A DNA stretch of 64,000 nt, from assembly GCF_000203935.1 (NCBI RefSeq), contig NC_008577.1:1674001-1738000 (forward strand). Direction: 5' to 3'. The stretch's first letter is position 1, and each line of letters starts with the position of its first letter. This stretch comes from Shewanella sp. ANA-3. Its GTDB lineage: Bacteria > Pseudomonadota > Gammaproteobacteria > Enterobacterales > Shewanellaceae. The position numbers were made by a program, and so were the translations under genes. This document shows positions 8,588 to 19,103 of the stretch, piece after piece. The notes below the pieces were generated by a model. It was not told the origin of the DNA. It searched no databases and saw only the letters and a list, made by a program, of their open reading frames with translations.

Positions 8588-10039
8588 TTACAACGCGGAC
8601 TTAAATTGCTCAAACTCTGCGGTGATGGTTTCTGCTGGGCGAGACATCTTGCTCACAACAACCCCTGCAATAATTGCAAACACAAATCCAGGTAAGATTT
8701 CGTATAGGTCGAAAATGCCACCTGTGAGCTGCTTCCATATCACCACGGTTAATGCGCCGACAATAATGGTAGCAATTGCACCGTTACGGCTGTATTGCTT
8801 CCAGAAGAGTGACAGGAGCACCACAGGGCCAAAGGCAGCGCCAAAACCTGCCCACGCATAGCTCACAAGGCTTAATACACTGCTTTCAGGATTCAATGCA
8901 ATGATGCCTGCGATCACGGCAATGGCCAGCACGCCCATACGACCTACCATCATCAACTCGCGATCGTCGGCTTGAGGGCGCAACCACTTGCGGTAAAAGT
9001 CTTCGGTGATGACGCTCGAGCACACCAATAACTGCGAATCAATGGTACTCATAATGGCCGATAGAATTGCGGCGATCAGCAAGCCCCCAATCCAAGGGTT
9101 AAAGGCGGCTTGGGCTAAATGAATAAACACGGTTTCGGCATTGGCGAGTGGTTGATTGGCAAAATACAGTGAACCCGCTAACCCTGTGGCTAAAGCGCCG
9201 ATGAGGGATAACATCATCCAGCTCATGGCGATACGGCGAGACAGCGGTAGTGCATCGGCAGTGCCAATGGCCATAAAGCGCGACAAAATATGTGGCTGGC
9301 CGAAATAACCTAGTCCCCACGCCAGCAGTGATAACAAGCCAATTACCGTGGTTTTGTCACTGATAAGTGCCAGCATAGCCGGGTCGATAGACTCAATTCC
9401 CGCATGGCTCTCTGGGTGCGAGAACACCGCAAAGGGGATGATCAGCAGGGCTATCAGCATCAAGCAGCCTTGGAAGAAGTCGGTCCAACTCACGGCAAAA
9501 AAGCCGCCAATAAAGGTGTAACCCACGATGATGGCCGAACCAATGACTAAGGCAACGGTGTAATCGAGTCCGAAGACTTTTTCGAACAGAATGGCGCCGC
9601 CCACCATGCCAGAGGATGCATAGAAGGTGAAAAACACCAGAATCGTGACCGCAGAGACGAGTTTGAGGTAGCCCTGTTTATCGTGAAAACGTTTCTCGAA
9701 GAAGTCGGGCAGGGTGAGGGCGTTGTCCGCTAATTGAGTGTAAATGCGCAAACGTTTGGCCACAAACAACCAGTTAAGCCAAGCACCGACGACTAAGCCG
9801 ATACCAATCCAAGCTTCGCCTAAGCCGCCTAAGTAAACGGCGCCGGGTAAACCTAAGAGTAACCAGCCTGACATATCGGAGGCGCCCACGCTGAGCGCGG
9901 TTACGGCGGGGCCCATTTTACGGCCACCTAAAATATAATCATCAACAGTATCGGTGGCACGGTAAGCCCAAAATCCTATGCCCATCATCAATACTAAATA
10001 GCCAACAAATGTGATTAAAATCGGGGTTTCAATCGTCAT
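8588..10039 (-). CDS. putP: Sodium/proline symporter
   Basis: A 483-residue sodium:solute symporter (SSF family) with about 13 membrane helices, importing proline with sodium. Family marks include the start TPILITFVGYLVLMMGIGFWAYRATDTVDDYILGGR (read in two parts: residues about 5-25 and the YILGGR loop), GASDMSGWLLLGLPGA in helix two with the sodium-site serines, and DSQLLVCSSVITEDFY. Its length matches PutP (about 500). The start at 10039 was chosen because it matches the usual N-terminus and has GGGAT-like pairing upstream; the frame runs on to 10150 without family similarity. It is flanked by a terminator and follows the ECF sigma/anti-sigma pair on the same strand, but with a 158-base gap. 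No putA is present in the window. Confidence 0.88.
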   Translation of the reverse strand: MTIETPILITFVGYLVLMMGIGFWAYRATDTVDDYILGGRKMGPAVTALSVGASDMSGWLLLGLPGAVYLGGLGEAWIGIGLVVGAWLNWLFVAKRLRIYTQLADNALTLPDFFEKRFHDKQGYLKLVSAVTILVFFTFYASSGMVGGAILFEKVFGLDYTVALVIGSAIIVGYTFIGGFFAVSWTDFFQGCLMLIALLIIPFAVFSHPESHAGIESIDPAMLALISDKTTVIGLLSLLAWGLGYFGQPHILSRFMAIGTADALPLSRRIAMSWMMLSLIGALATGLAGSLYFANQPLANAETVFIHLAQAAFNPWIGGLLIAAILSAIMSTIDSQLLVCSSVITEDFYRKWLRPQADDRELMMVGRMGVLAIAVIAGIIALNPESSVLSLVSYAWAGFGAAFGPVVLLSLFWKQYSRNGAIATIIVGALTVVIWKQLTGGIFDLYEILPGFVFAIIAGVVVSKMSRPAETITAEFEQFKSAL

Positions 10040-10197
10040 ATTGTCTTTATCCCATCTTGTTATTATTAAAAGTGGCAAGCATGCTACCAGATGTTTGAGC
10101 AAGAACCCATTAGTAGATAAAGATGTGACCGAAATCCGACCTCCTAGCATGAGAAAAGATCGGAGGTCGGCATAAGAAAGGATTTGATATTAATAGG

Positions 10198-10902
10198 TTA
10201 GATAAAGGTGTTCTTGATTTCGTCTTTTACGAAGCTAAGGTCGGTCTTATCTTCACCCACAAGCAAAATGTATGCATCACCAGCCTCAAAGCCCATACCT
10301 TGATATTTACCGTCGGCGAAGGTGTTGTCCAGCACCATGCGTTTTTCAATCGGCACAATAAACAGAGTGACTTTGCCTTTTTCAGCTTGCAGCACTAAGT
10401 GCAGACTCTTAACCCCTTGAAAATCGCAGTAAGAGGTGTAATAGACCTTACCGGGCTGCTCAGTAAATTTAGCGTGGCCGAGGTTTTTTAAGGAGGCGAG
10501 CTGCGCGTTCACTTGGCTAAAGTTGACATTTTGATCCACCTGCAAGGCCACGCCTTCATGGTAGACATGGGCTAATGCATGCTCGGCTAAATCCACCGGA
10601 CCTAAGCGCAACAAGCTGAAACTGATCCCCACAATAAAGGCAATGGACGCGGCCATGGCCACCAAAAAGCCCGTTTGACGGCGCTGCTTATGGTGCTGCT
10701 GCAATTGTTGGCGCAGGATCAGCTTGTCGGCTAAATCTTCTGGCACATCCACTTTTAAGGCGTGGGTGAGTTTGGCGTCTAAGCTTTTAAGCTCAGCGAC
10801 GAATGCTTGGTTTTCTGCGCTTTCCTGCATTTGCGCAACAAACTCAGGATCTTGATTATGAGGATCTTCATAAGCTTGACGTCTAAATTTAAGCTCATCC
10901 AT
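10198..10902 (-). CDS. DUF3379-family protein, probable anti-sigma factor
   Basis: A 234-residue protein starting MDELKFRRQAYEDPHNQDPEF, with a cytoplasmic N-terminal segment of about 95 residues, a single membrane helix (GFLVAMAASIAFIVGISFSL, roughly residues 76-96) and a C-terminal periplasmic part. That matches DUF3379 proteins, found next to ECF sigma factors in Vibrio and Shewanella. Its start overlaps the end of the sigma gene by eight bases, the arrangement of translationally coupled sigma/anti-sigma pairs. By analogy it would hold the sigma factor at the membrane until a periplasmic signal is sensed. The signal is unknown, and direct anti-sigma function is inferred from topology and context. 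Confidence 0.75.
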   Translation of the reverse strand: MDELKFRRQAYEDPHNQDPEFVAQMQESAENQAFVAELKSLDAKLTHALKVDVPEDLADKLILRQQLQQHHKQRRQTGFLVAMAASIAFIVGISFSLLRLGPVDLAEHALAHVYHEGVALQVDQNVNFSQVNAQLASLKNLGHAKFTEQPGKVYYTSYCDFQGVKSLHLVLQAEKGKVTLFIVPIEKRMVLDNTFADGKYQGMGFEAGDAYILLVGEDKTDLSFVKDEIKNTFI

Positions 10903-11458
10903 TGGATTGGCCTCTTACCTCAGTTTTCTCAAGTAATTCTTTCAATTGGTTCCTCGCCCGAAATAAACGCGTCATCACGGTATTACGATTCAGTTCCAAT
11001 AGTTGGGCGATTTCATCCCCACTAAAACCGCCAATCAATTGCAGTAATAAGGGTTCCCGATATTCAATATCCAGCTTAGCGATTTGTCGCCTCAGCCAAT
11101 ATTGCTCAGTTTGCTCTTCTGTGCTGGAGGCGATGTGATCTTCTAAGCTGTCTTGCTCGACATCGGCGTAATCGAATTGTTTGCGCTCGAATCGACGGGC
11201 ATTTTCGCGCCTCAGAATCGTGATCAGCCAAGCCTTCGCCGCTTTATCATCCTGTAGGGAATCTAAAGAGCGCCATGCCCGCAAGAAGGTTTCTTGGGTG
11301 ATGTCCTCTGCCACCTGCTTATCGCCGCATAACCAAAAGGCATAGCGGAAGATATCGGCGTGCAGCGCCTTGACTAGGCTATTGTATCGTCGTTGTTTGC
11401 TCAGCATGTCAGAAGAGACCGCAGGCTCGACGGATTTCTTTCGCCAGTTAGCAAACAT
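10895..11458 (-). CDS. ECF-type RNA polymerase sigma factor
   Basis: A 187-residue sigma-70 family protein with only regions 2 and 4. Region 2 contains DIFRYAFWLCGDKQVAEDITQETFLRAWRSL with the core-binding DITQETFLRAWR signature (about residues 47-65). Region 4 contains a helix-turn-helix, FSGDEIAQLLELNRNTVMTRLFRAR, near the C-terminus. The DUF3379 gene overlaps its end by eight bases. The first 25 residues include extra basic residues not seen in minimal ECF proteins. Target promoters and inducing stress are unknown; autoregulation is usual in this family but no promoter motif could be assigned with confidence in the 90 bases upstream. Confidence 0.88.
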   Translation of the reverse strand: MFANWRKKSVEPAVSSDMLSKQRRYNSLVKALHADIFRYAFWLCGDKQVAEDITQETFLRAWRSLDSLQDDKAAKAWLITILRRENARRFERKQFDYADVEQDSLEDHIASSTEEQTEQYWLRRQIAKLDIEYREPLLLQLIGGFSGDEIAQLLELNRNTVMTRLFRARNQLKELLEKTEVRGQSNG

Positions 11459-11551
11459 TTTTTCGATATTTTCTTTTTATTTTACGATTCAAAAGATTAC
11501 ACCTTACTCATTCGATTAAGCCGTGCGTCGTTTTGATTTATCCGTCTCTGT

Positions 11552-13213
11552 TTAGCCATTGGGGTTCAGCGGTTGTAATTGCGTAGATTGCTGCGCCATA
11601 GGGTGTAGCTTGCCGCTTTTCACCGCGCTTAACAATGCTTTTACAGCGCTTGCCAGTTGGGCGTCGCTATTGGCTTTGCCGCCGTAGGCCAAGGCTTGCA
11701 GCTGACGAATCGCCTCTGCTAACTCGCTCGACTGCGCCGCAATTTTATCGAGCGTCATAGGGCGAGCGGCCTGCTCACTACAGTATTGCTGCAATTGCTG
11801 CAAAATATCACTGACATTGCCTTTAGCGCAGGCTTGCTCTAAGCCCTTAATGCCTGTGCCAAGAGCGAGCGGTTGCGAGGCGACTTGTGTATGGACCGTC
11901 GGTTGGCGCTTAAGCGCGCGTCGCCAAGCGACAAAAGTGACGGCCCAAGCAACTAATGTCACCAGCCACAGCAGGGCGAACAGATTCGCGCTCCAATGGC
12001 TTTCACTGCTCTCGCTGGTATTTGCCTGCCAGTTGGGTTCGATGGGCGTATCGACCACGGCGCCACCTTTTACTTGAATGGTACGGGCGGGCAGGGTTGC
12101 CATTTCTTGGCGTTTAAGATGCGGATTCCACCAAGGTACTTTCACTTCGGGTAAGGTAAAAGTGCCTGCCTTACTGGGGACGATAGCCGAGGTAATACTG
12201 TACTGTGACACTATCTGCGCGTCGCGCACAAAGCTCTGACGCTGAGGTTTTTCGGGATAGGATTTGAGCTCTGGCGGCAGGTTTTGGGCGATATCTGGCA
12301 GGCTATTCTCATCGGCGTTGGAGGCCAATAACGTGAGCGTGCGGGTGATGGGGCTTCCGACGGTAAACTCTTTTACATCCTCAGGAAAACTCTCTTTTAA
12401 GGCCACTAAATCGGCCACAAGCCATTGGCCTTGAAAGCTCGTTGGCGCAGGTTCGACTTGAATGCTTAAGGAGGGCGCGCCAGCCTGCATTGGGCGGCTC
12501 TCGTTAAAGCCAAACATGCCGCCGCGGCGTTGGGATTCCACTAATACATCGCCAGAAAAGGTCGCGCCTTTGATGTTCACTTGGCCGGGTAAGTCGGGAA
12601 TGATGCCATAGGTGCGTTCAATCACGCGGTAACGACGGCCTTCGATGATCTCCGAGCCGTCCTTGTCTTCGCCAATTTGCTTAATCTGCGCGCCTTCGAT
12701 AACGGGGGCATTGAGCACACCGCGTTGCAGTTCGACCGCAAGGTAGAGCTTCACTTTGTAGGTGATAAGCTGGCCGACGTAGGCCTCATCGGTCGAGACT
12801 TTGGCATCGATAAACAGATTTTTGGCCTGCTCAGGTTGTGCGCCCGCTTCGACGACCTTGAGGGGAATTTCGGCGGAGCTGACGCCATCAATGCTAAAGG
12901 ATGGAATAGTGAGTTGGCCCTTTTGCTTTGGGGCAAGCAGTACTTGCCAGCGAGTTTCTTTAACCGCATCGAAGTTCATTATCTGGGTGCTACGGCTCAC
13001 GCTGGTGCGACCCACGATGAAATCCTTAAGCAGGATGGAGGTATCGAGTTTACCCGTGTCGACCTCATCGTCGGCACTGACATTGAGCACAAAGTACTCT
13101 CCCTCCATCACCGGATTGCGATCGACCGACGCCTCGAGTTTGCTCAGGGCAAAGGCGGGCTGAATGACCGCGATGCAAAGCGTGAGGAGGATAAAAAATT
13201 GTCTGATCACCAC
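11552..13213 (-). CDS. batD: BatD-family membrane protein (aerotolerance operon)
   Basis: A 553-residue BatD protein. A signal peptide (FILLTLCIAVIQPAFA) precedes a long exported region of beta-rich repeats (SVDRNPVMEGEYFVLNVSADD at the start; VGSPITRTLTLLA about mid-length). One membrane helix follows at about residues 405-428 (NLFALLWLVTLVAWAVTFVAW), then a short cytoplasmic tail. BatD is the final member of the MoxR/Bat clusters named after Bacteroides aerotolerance genes; these systems are thought to act as MoxR-chaperoned VWA complexes at the membrane in envelope or oxidative stress. Its start overlaps the preceding BatB/C gene by seven bases, indicating coupling. Exact function is unknown. 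Confidence 0.85.
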   Translation of the reverse strand: MVIRQFFILLTLCIAVIQPAFALSKLEASVDRNPVMEGEYFVLNVSADDEVDTGKLDTSILLKDFIVGRTSVSRSTQIMNFDAVKETRWQVLLAPKQKGQLTIPSFSIDGVSSAEIPLKVVEAGAQPEQAKNLFIDAKVSTDEAYVGQLITYKVKLYLAVELQRGVLNAPVIEGAQIKQIGEDKDGSEIIEGRRYRVIERTYGIIPDLPGQVNIKGATFSGDVLVESQRRGGMFGFNESRPMQAGAPSLSIQVEPAPTSFQGQWLVADLVALKESFPEDVKEFTVGSPITRTLTLLASNADENSLPDIAQNLPPELKSYPEKPQRQSFVRDAQIVSQYSITSAIVPSKAGTFTLPEVKVPWWNPHLKRQEMATLPARTIQVKGGAVVDTPIEPNWQANTSESSESHWSANLFALLWLVTLVAWAVTFVAWRRALKRQPTVHTQVASQPLALGTGIKGLEQACAKGNVSDILQQLQQYCSEQAARPMTLDKIAAQSSELAEAIRQLQALAYGGKANSDAQLASAVKALLSAVKSGKLHPMAQQSTQLQPLNPNG

Positions 13214-15279
13214 TGTTCGTTATCCCTTGATATTTGGCCATTTTGACGGCGTTTTTGATATTCGAGTTGCATCTTGTTACGCAGTAACACCTGTGGATCT
13301 TCACTCACGCCCCGCAGTGCTCGCTGCATCTCCGCGGGCAAAGGCTCGCTGTTGCTCGGCGGCGCTTCAACAGACTCAATTGCGGTATCTGGGTTTTTAT
13401 CCGCCTGTGACTGTTTCTCTTTATCCGCTTTTTGCGCTACGGCCTGTTGCTGTTCTTGCTCGGCTTTGGACTTATCATCCTCGACCTGTGCCTGCATTTT
13501 GGCCTCGTTGCTGGCTTGCTCTTCTTTATCTTCTGCATTGTTATCGGCGCGGTTTTGCTGATTGGCTTGTTGCTCGGCCTGCTGTTGTTCCTGCTGTGCA
13601 TCTTGCTGATCTTGCTTGGCCTTATCATCACTCGCTTGCTGTTTATCCTGTGCGCCTTGCTCAAGATTACTCTGCTCGGATGAAGACTCTTGCTCCTGCG
13701 ACGGTTTTTCGTCCGCTTGGTCAGGATTATTTTGCTGTTGGGACTGCTGCTCTTGAGACTGATCTTGAGCTTGGTCGTTTTGCGAGGATTGTTGATCTCC
13801 CTGCTGACCCTGCTGCTGGTTTTGTCCCTGCTGCTGATCGTTCTGATTCTGTCCCTGTTGGTTTTCATCGCCTTGAGACTGCTTCTCTTGATTGTCAGCA
13901 TTTTGCTGCGATTGTTGCTGGTTCAGCAATTTCTCTGCTAACTCAAGGTTGGCTTTGGCCTGTGGAAAATCGGGCTGCTTGTCGAGTGCGGCCTGATAAC
14001 GCTCCTTGGCTTTATCGGGTTTACCAAGTTGCATCAGCGCGTTGCCTTGATTGTACAGGCCATTAGCAGAGCTATCTTGCTCAAAGTTTTTTAGCGCCTG
14101 TTCGTACTCGCCGGCCTTGTACTGCGCTGCGCCTTGCCATTGTGGCGTTTCGAATTTTTGAGCGGCATTGGCGTAATCTTCGGCTTGATAGGCCTGCATC
14201 GCCTGTTGATCTTTGGTGTGCCAGAGCGAGTCCCATGCACTGGCATGGGCATTCTGCGGCGCAGCACCGATCAATAGGCCAGCTAATCCCATCAGCAGCC
14301 AGTTGGCGAGCATGCCTTGCCTAAAGCTCAGCAGGGCAGGGATGAGTAAGAGTAAGGCGAGGTAAGGACCGAGATCCTGCCAGGTTTCCCCATCGAGATC
14401 CGTGGCTTTGGCATCGCCACTGTCGCTTAACCAATGTTGCAACTGCACTAAATCCTGACCATCGGCCCGATTGGGGATCATGATGCCATTATGGTTATCG
14501 GCTAATTTTTGCAGCAAGCCAAAGTCGGTTTTGGCGACAACGACTTCATTGCTGCTGTCCCGCTGTAATTGGCCATCGGGTAAGCGGATTGGCGCGCCTT
14601 GTGGGCTACCAAATCCCATGATCGCGAGCCGATATTGGCTACCGGCTAAGGCCGAGTTAGCCTCATCGAATTGCCTCGGGGTGATGCCATCTGTCATCAC
14701 AATAATATCGCCCCGTAGATGCCCGCCCTGCGCCAGTAAATTTTTGGCTTGGGTTAGCGCGGCCGCTAGGTTTGAGCCCAACACGGGCATAATGTCAGGG
14801 CTTAAAGTGGGTAATAAATTAAGCAGCGTGCCCGTGTCTCGGGTGAGCGGGCTTATGGTAAAGGCATCGCCGGCGAAGGCAATCAGGCCAGTTTCGCCTT
14901 CTTTTAAGCCGCGGAGCAAATCCGTCGCCCGAAACTTGGTTTGGGTTAAGCGGTTGGGTGCCAGATCGGTGGCAAACATGGAAACGGACATATCCATCAC
15001 CAACACTCGGCCTTGCTCGGCGGCAAAAACCGGCAAGGTTTGCTTATTGAGCGCTGGGCCAGCTAAGGCCAAGGTGGCAATCACCCAAGTGAAAGCCAAG
15101 ATATGCAATGGTCGACGGGATTTTTGCGTGCCCTCTGTAACCAATATTTTGGCCAAGTGCGGCGCAATATAACGGTTCCAGGCGCTATTACTCTGGTGTT
15201 GGCGCCACAGCGCCCACAGGATGATGGCGAGTGGCAACAGGGCGAGTAACCATTCTGGACGAATAAAATGCAGGCTCAT
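13207..15279 (-). CDS. BatB/BatC fusion: VWA domain, TPR repeats and glutamine-rich tail
   Basis: A 690-residue protein combining what are separate BatB and BatC genes in Bacteroides. Two N-terminal membrane helices flank a VWA domain with a MIDAS motif (VMDMSVSMF, about residue 94, the DxSxS metal site). Another membrane helix lies near residues 295-340. A TPR block follows (AAQYKAGEYEQALKNFEQ, ANGLYNQGNALMQLGKPDKA, AKERYQAALDKQPDFPQA). The last third (about residues 455-640) is an extreme low-complexity stretch rich in Gln, Asn, Asp, Glu and Lys, ending in a short ordered tail with MQRALRGVSEDPQVLL. It overlaps BatA by one base and BatD by seven. It probably forms a membrane complex with BatA and BatD under MoxR control. 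Confidence 0.88.
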   Translation of the reverse strand: MSLHFIRPEWLLALLPLAIILWALWRQHQSNSAWNRYIAPHLAKILVTEGTQKSRRPLHILAFTWVIATLALAGPALNKQTLPVFAAEQGRVLVMDMSVSMFATDLAPNRLTQTKFRATDLLRGLKEGETGLIAFAGDAFTISPLTRDTGTLLNLLPTLSPDIMPVLGSNLAAALTQAKNLLAQGGHLRGDIIVMTDGITPRQFDEANSALAGSQYRLAIMGFGSPQGAPIRLPDGQLQRDSSNEVVVAKTDFGLLQKLADNHNGIMIPNRADGQDLVQLQHWLSDSGDAKATDLDGETWQDLGPYLALLLLIPALLSFRQGMLANWLLMGLAGLLIGAAPQNAHASAWDSLWHTKDQQAMQAYQAEDYANAAQKFETPQWQGAAQYKAGEYEQALKNFEQDSSANGLYNQGNALMQLGKPDKAKERYQAALDKQPDFPQAKANLELAEKLLNQQQSQQNADNQEKQSQGDENQQGQNQNDQQQGQNQQQGQQGDQQSSQNDQAQDQSQEQQSQQQNNPDQADEKPSQEQESSSEQSNLEQGAQDKQQASDDKAKQDQQDAQQEQQQAEQQANQQNRADNNAEDKEEQASNEAKMQAQVEDDKSKAEQEQQQAVAQKADKEKQSQADKNPDTAIESVEAPPSNSEPLPAEMQRALRGVSEDPQVLLRNKMQLEYQKRRQNGQISRDNEQW
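13400..13930 (-). repeat. Glutamine-codon-rich low-complexity tract inside the BatB/C gene
   Basis: About 530 bases encode a Q/N/D/E/K-rich segment dominated by CAG/CAA runs. It creates long hydrophobic open frames on the opposite strand that should not be annotated. Such tracts are prone to length change between strains. Confidence 0.8.
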
Positions 15280-16295
15280 TAACGAACATCCCCCCGTGGT
15301 GTTGCAGATGGAACAGGGTTTTTAGTCCGCGAAAACAGTGATAACTGACCTAAGGCTATCCAAATGCTGGTGAGCAGCGCGAGGGCGAGCGGCCAATAGA
15401 ATAGTTCCGCTTGAGGACGATAGCTGAGTTGATCGCGACTCACGGGCTCCAGTTTGTCTATTTCTTGATAAATCTGTTCCAGCTCTTGACTGTTACGGGC
15501 GCGGAAATAGCGGCCATGGGTAACATCGGCAATATGCTTGAGTTGGTTTTCATCGAGATCCATCGACGGATTGACGCGCTCACGACCAAACAGGGTGCGT
15601 CTTTCCATAACATCGGCACCCACGCCCACGGTATAAATCGTCACTTTGCGATTAGCGGCGATTTGTGCCGCTTGCTCAGGCTCGATATTACCGGCGTTAT
15701 TTGAACCGTCAGTCAATAAAATCAAGACTCTGTTACTCTCATCCATTTTGTCGAAGCGCTTGACCGCGAGCGCAATCGACTCGCCGATCGCCGTTTGTTT
15801 ACCGACAAGGCCAATCTGCGCCTCCTTTAAAAACTGGGCGACAGAGCGTCTATCTTGGGTGAGTGGTGCCTGTAGATAGGCGTGATCGGCAAATAAAATC
15901 AAACCGATACGATCACCTTTGCGACGCTCAATAAACTCACTGACCACGTGTTGGATCAGGGTAAAACGGTCGACCACTTTGCCGTTAATCACCATATCTT
16001 CAATCTGCATACTGCCGGATAAATCCACCGCCAGCATCAGATCCCGCCCTTGGCTTGGTAGTTCAATCGGATCGCCGAGCCATTGTGGGCGGGCGATAGC
16101 AAGCACTAACAAGCTCCACATCAACCAATAACGTTTGCGGCTTTGGCGGCTGTGGCTAGTGATATTGGCCTTGTCCGTTTGACTAATACCGGGCAATTGC
16201 AGGCGGCCACCTTCGGCTTGCACCGTTTGGCGACGCCAAAAAATAAAAGGTAAAGGCAGTAAAATCAATGCCAAAGGCCATGCGACTGTTAACAT
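15279..16295 (-). CDS. batA: BatA-like VWA-domain membrane protein
   Basis: A 338-residue protein with the usual BatA layout: two N-terminal membrane helices (WPLALILLPLPFIFW and YWLMWSLLVLAIARPQWL), a central VWA domain with a complete MIDAS (LAVDLSGSMQIEDM, about residues 86-99, plus the TDGSNNAGN aspartate/glycine loop), and a C-terminal membrane helix (FYWPLALALLTSIWIAL). It shares one base with BatB/C downstream and overlaps the DUF4381 gene by seven bases. It is expected to bind a divalent metal and to interact with the MoxR ATPase and BatB in the membrane. The substrate process is unknown. Confidence 0.88.
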   Translation of the reverse strand: MLTVAWPLALILLPLPFIFWRRQTVQAEGGRLQLPGISQTDKANITSHSRQSRKRYWLMWSLLVLAIARPQWLGDPIELPSQGRDLMLAVDLSGSMQIEDMVINGKVVDRFTLIQHVVSEFIERRKGDRIGLILFADHAYLQAPLTQDRRSVAQFLKEAQIGLVGKQTAIGESIALAVKRFDKMDESNRVLILLTDGSNNAGNIEPEQAAQIAANRKVTIYTVGVGADVMERRTLFGRERVNPSMDLDENQLKHIADVTHGRYFRARNSQELEQIYQEIDKLEPVSRDQLSYRPQAELFYWPLALALLTSIWIALGQLSLFSRTKNPVPSATPRGDVR

Positions 16296-16882
16296 TGCTC
16301 CTCCGCAGGCTTAGCTGGAGCCGGTGTTAATACTGCTGTTGTAGCTGGGTTTTGGTTTGCAGTAGAGTGCATTACTGGTGCGCTTAATTTGGCTTTTGAG
16401 GCAAACCAGCTGCGGGCGAGGGTCTGTAACTCAAGGGCCTCCTTGGCGCTGAGTGGTTTAGCTTGGTGACGTTTTTCTAATAAGGGCCCAATGCGGCCGC
16501 GCTGCTTTGCGGGCAAATGGCTATCTAACCAGGTTGCCCATGCGGGGCCGTCGAGTTTTGCTATCACTTCCCTTGGCAGATAACTTAAGACGGTGCGCTT
16601 CAACAGCTGATTCACGTCAGAGGGATACTGGGTTGAATGAGGATCAAGTGCTGCAAATAAACCTTGGGCGGCTTTTTTAGGCGCTAAGTAGGCGGCACGT
16701 TTTTTGAGCCAAAGAATTGCGGCAATCAATAAAACCAACAGGATAGCGAGTGCTAACCAATAACCTATGGCCCATGGCCAAGCCCCAATCGGGTCGGGGA
16801 GAATAATATCTTGTAAATCCGCCAAAGCGGGATTTGGCGTGGCAGCCTTATCCAAGGCTGGATTTAGAGTTTGTGGGTTCAC
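16289..16882 (-). CDS. DUF4381-family membrane protein of the Bat cluster
   Basis: A 197-residue protein with one membrane helix (WAIGYWLALAILLVLLIAAILWL, about residues 36-58) followed by a cytoplasmic helical region (LLKRTVLSYLPREVIAKL, ATWLDSHLPAKQRG) and a low-complexity Ala/Pro/Thr tail. This matches DUF4381, regularly encoded between DUF58 and BatA genes in gammaproteobacterial Bat operons. It overlaps batA by seven bases and lies 63 bases after the DUF58 gene. It carries no catalytic motif and is presumably a structural partner of the VWA complex. Confidence 0.78.
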   Translation of the reverse strand: MNPQTLNPALDKAATPNPALADLQDIILPDPIGAWPWAIGYWLALAILLVLLIAAILWLKKRAAYLAPKKAAQGLFAALDPHSTQYPSDVNQLLKRTVLSYLPREVIAKLDGPAWATWLDSHLPAKQRGRIGPLLEKRHQAKPLSAKEALELQTLARSWFASKAKLSAPVMHSTANQNPATTAVLTPAPAKPAEEQC

Positions 16883-16945
16883 GCTTTGGACTCACTTATG
16901 CTTTAAGTTGCACTGTCTACTATTACTCACTTATTTGCCGTGCTG

Positions 16946-17914
16946 TTATTGCAGTAAGGCTAACTGTTGCGCAAGGGGTAAACCCGCGTCGATAAATTGG
17001 GTACGAACCTTCAGCTTTTGCATCATGGCGATAAAGTCATTTTGCTGCTGTTGTTGCTGCCCAAGCCATGCTTGATAACTGTCGCGAGTCAGCACTCGAT
17101 CTTGGTCCCCTTCGCGAACGGGCAAACTAAACTGCTTGGGTAAATTGAGGTTGCCCTGTCTGAGTGGGTCGGTCACCAGATAGGCGCCAATATCACAATG
17201 GCGCTTAAGTTCTGTCAGCGGCGCGATACATTGCGGCGTAAAATGGCTGCCATCTGTGATGATCCAAATCAATGAGCCCGGTTTCGCGATACGTTGCAAG
17301 CGCTGGCATGCGCGCAGGATATGATCAGGATCCCGAGGATGACTGCCGAGCTGATTGAGTTGTTGCTCGTGCACTCGGCGCAATCCTGAAATGAGCTGCA
17401 ATATCCCTTGGCGGCGACTGCGGGGTTTTAACTCTAGATGCTCAGATTCGCAGGCGATTAAGGCGCCGAGTCTGTCACCGTGGTTGATGGCATTCCAACC
17501 TAGGGTGGTCGCTAAATGTCCCGCTTGTACCGACTGCAATAATAAACTCGAGCCAAAATACAGGCTCTGGCTTAAATCGAGCAGTAACAGAATAGGGCGC
17601 TCGCGCTCCTCAATAAATAACTTAGTGTGGGTTTGCCCAGTGCGGGCGGTCACGCGCCAGTCTATGGTGCGGACATCGTCGCCCTGTTGATAGTGACGCA
17701 CTTCGGCAAATTCCATCCCGCGGCCTTTGATTAAACTGCTGCGATGTCCCGCCATATTGGCTCGTGCCCGGCTGTGACGCTCAGGAATAGCCCGCGCAAT
17801 CGTCTGGCAGGCGAGCAGTTCTTTCTCGGTTAAATGCAGCCCGTCGGCAAACAATGGCAAGCCATGTGGATTGCCGTCACTGTGTAGGGATGCGTGTAGC
17901 GCACTGTTATTCAT
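16946..17914 (-). CDS. DUF58-domain protein of the MoxR/Bat operon
   Basis: A 322-residue soluble DUF58 protein, related to VWA folds. Conserved family elements are RSSLIKGRGMEFAEVRHYQ (about residues 57-75), the DDVRTIDWRVTARTG block just after it, and an LFIEERERPILLLLDLSQS strand carrying a partial MIDAS-like DLSQS. A run of glutamines (WLGQQQQQQNDF) sits near residue 285. DUF58 genes almost always follow MoxR genes; here the gap is 72 bases. The protein is thought to be a partner or substrate of the MoxR AAA ATPase. No membrane segment is seen. Confidence 0.83.
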   Translation of the reverse strand: MNNSALHASLHSDGNPHGLPLFADGLHLTEKELLACQTIARAIPERHSRARANMAGHRSSLIKGRGMEFAEVRHYQQGDDVRTIDWRVTARTGQTHTKLFIEERERPILLLLDLSQSLYFGSSLLLQSVQAGHLATTLGWNAINHGDRLGALIACESEHLELKPRSRRQGILQLISGLRRVHEQQLNQLGSHPRDPDHILRACQRLQRIAKPGSLIWIITDGSHFTPQCIAPLTELKRHCDIGAYLVTDPLRQGNLNLPKQFSLPVREGDQDRVLTRDSYQAWLGQQQQQQNDFIAMMQKLKVRTQFIDAGLPLAQQLALLQ

Positions 17915-17986
17915 TCAAAGCTACTCATACAAAGCGATTCAGTTTCCTAGGATTTATCAGACAGTGTATTCAGACCTGCCATGCGA

Positions 17987-18943
<957 letters not shown>

Positions 18944-19103
18944 GATGCTACTCGTTTTTTAGGTTGAAAATATCGATTGAAAATACGTGTGTGGGCTATA
19001 GACAACGAATATGGTAAAGAATTCCCTAAGGGTTTGGCTAGTGTTAAAAAAACAAACAGGTGTTTAAAACTTGCTGACAAGAAGTTAGAATCAGATCACA
19101 CTT

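Noticed and set aside
12677..13246. 189-codon plus-strand frame across batD
   Set aside because: Fully antisense to a well-supported BatD gene and without family resemblance.
13164..14066. Long plus-strand frames opposite batD/batB, including leucine-rich ones at 13432-13941
   Set aside because: Antisense by-products of the glutamine-codon tract and of the coding strand; no ribosome site.
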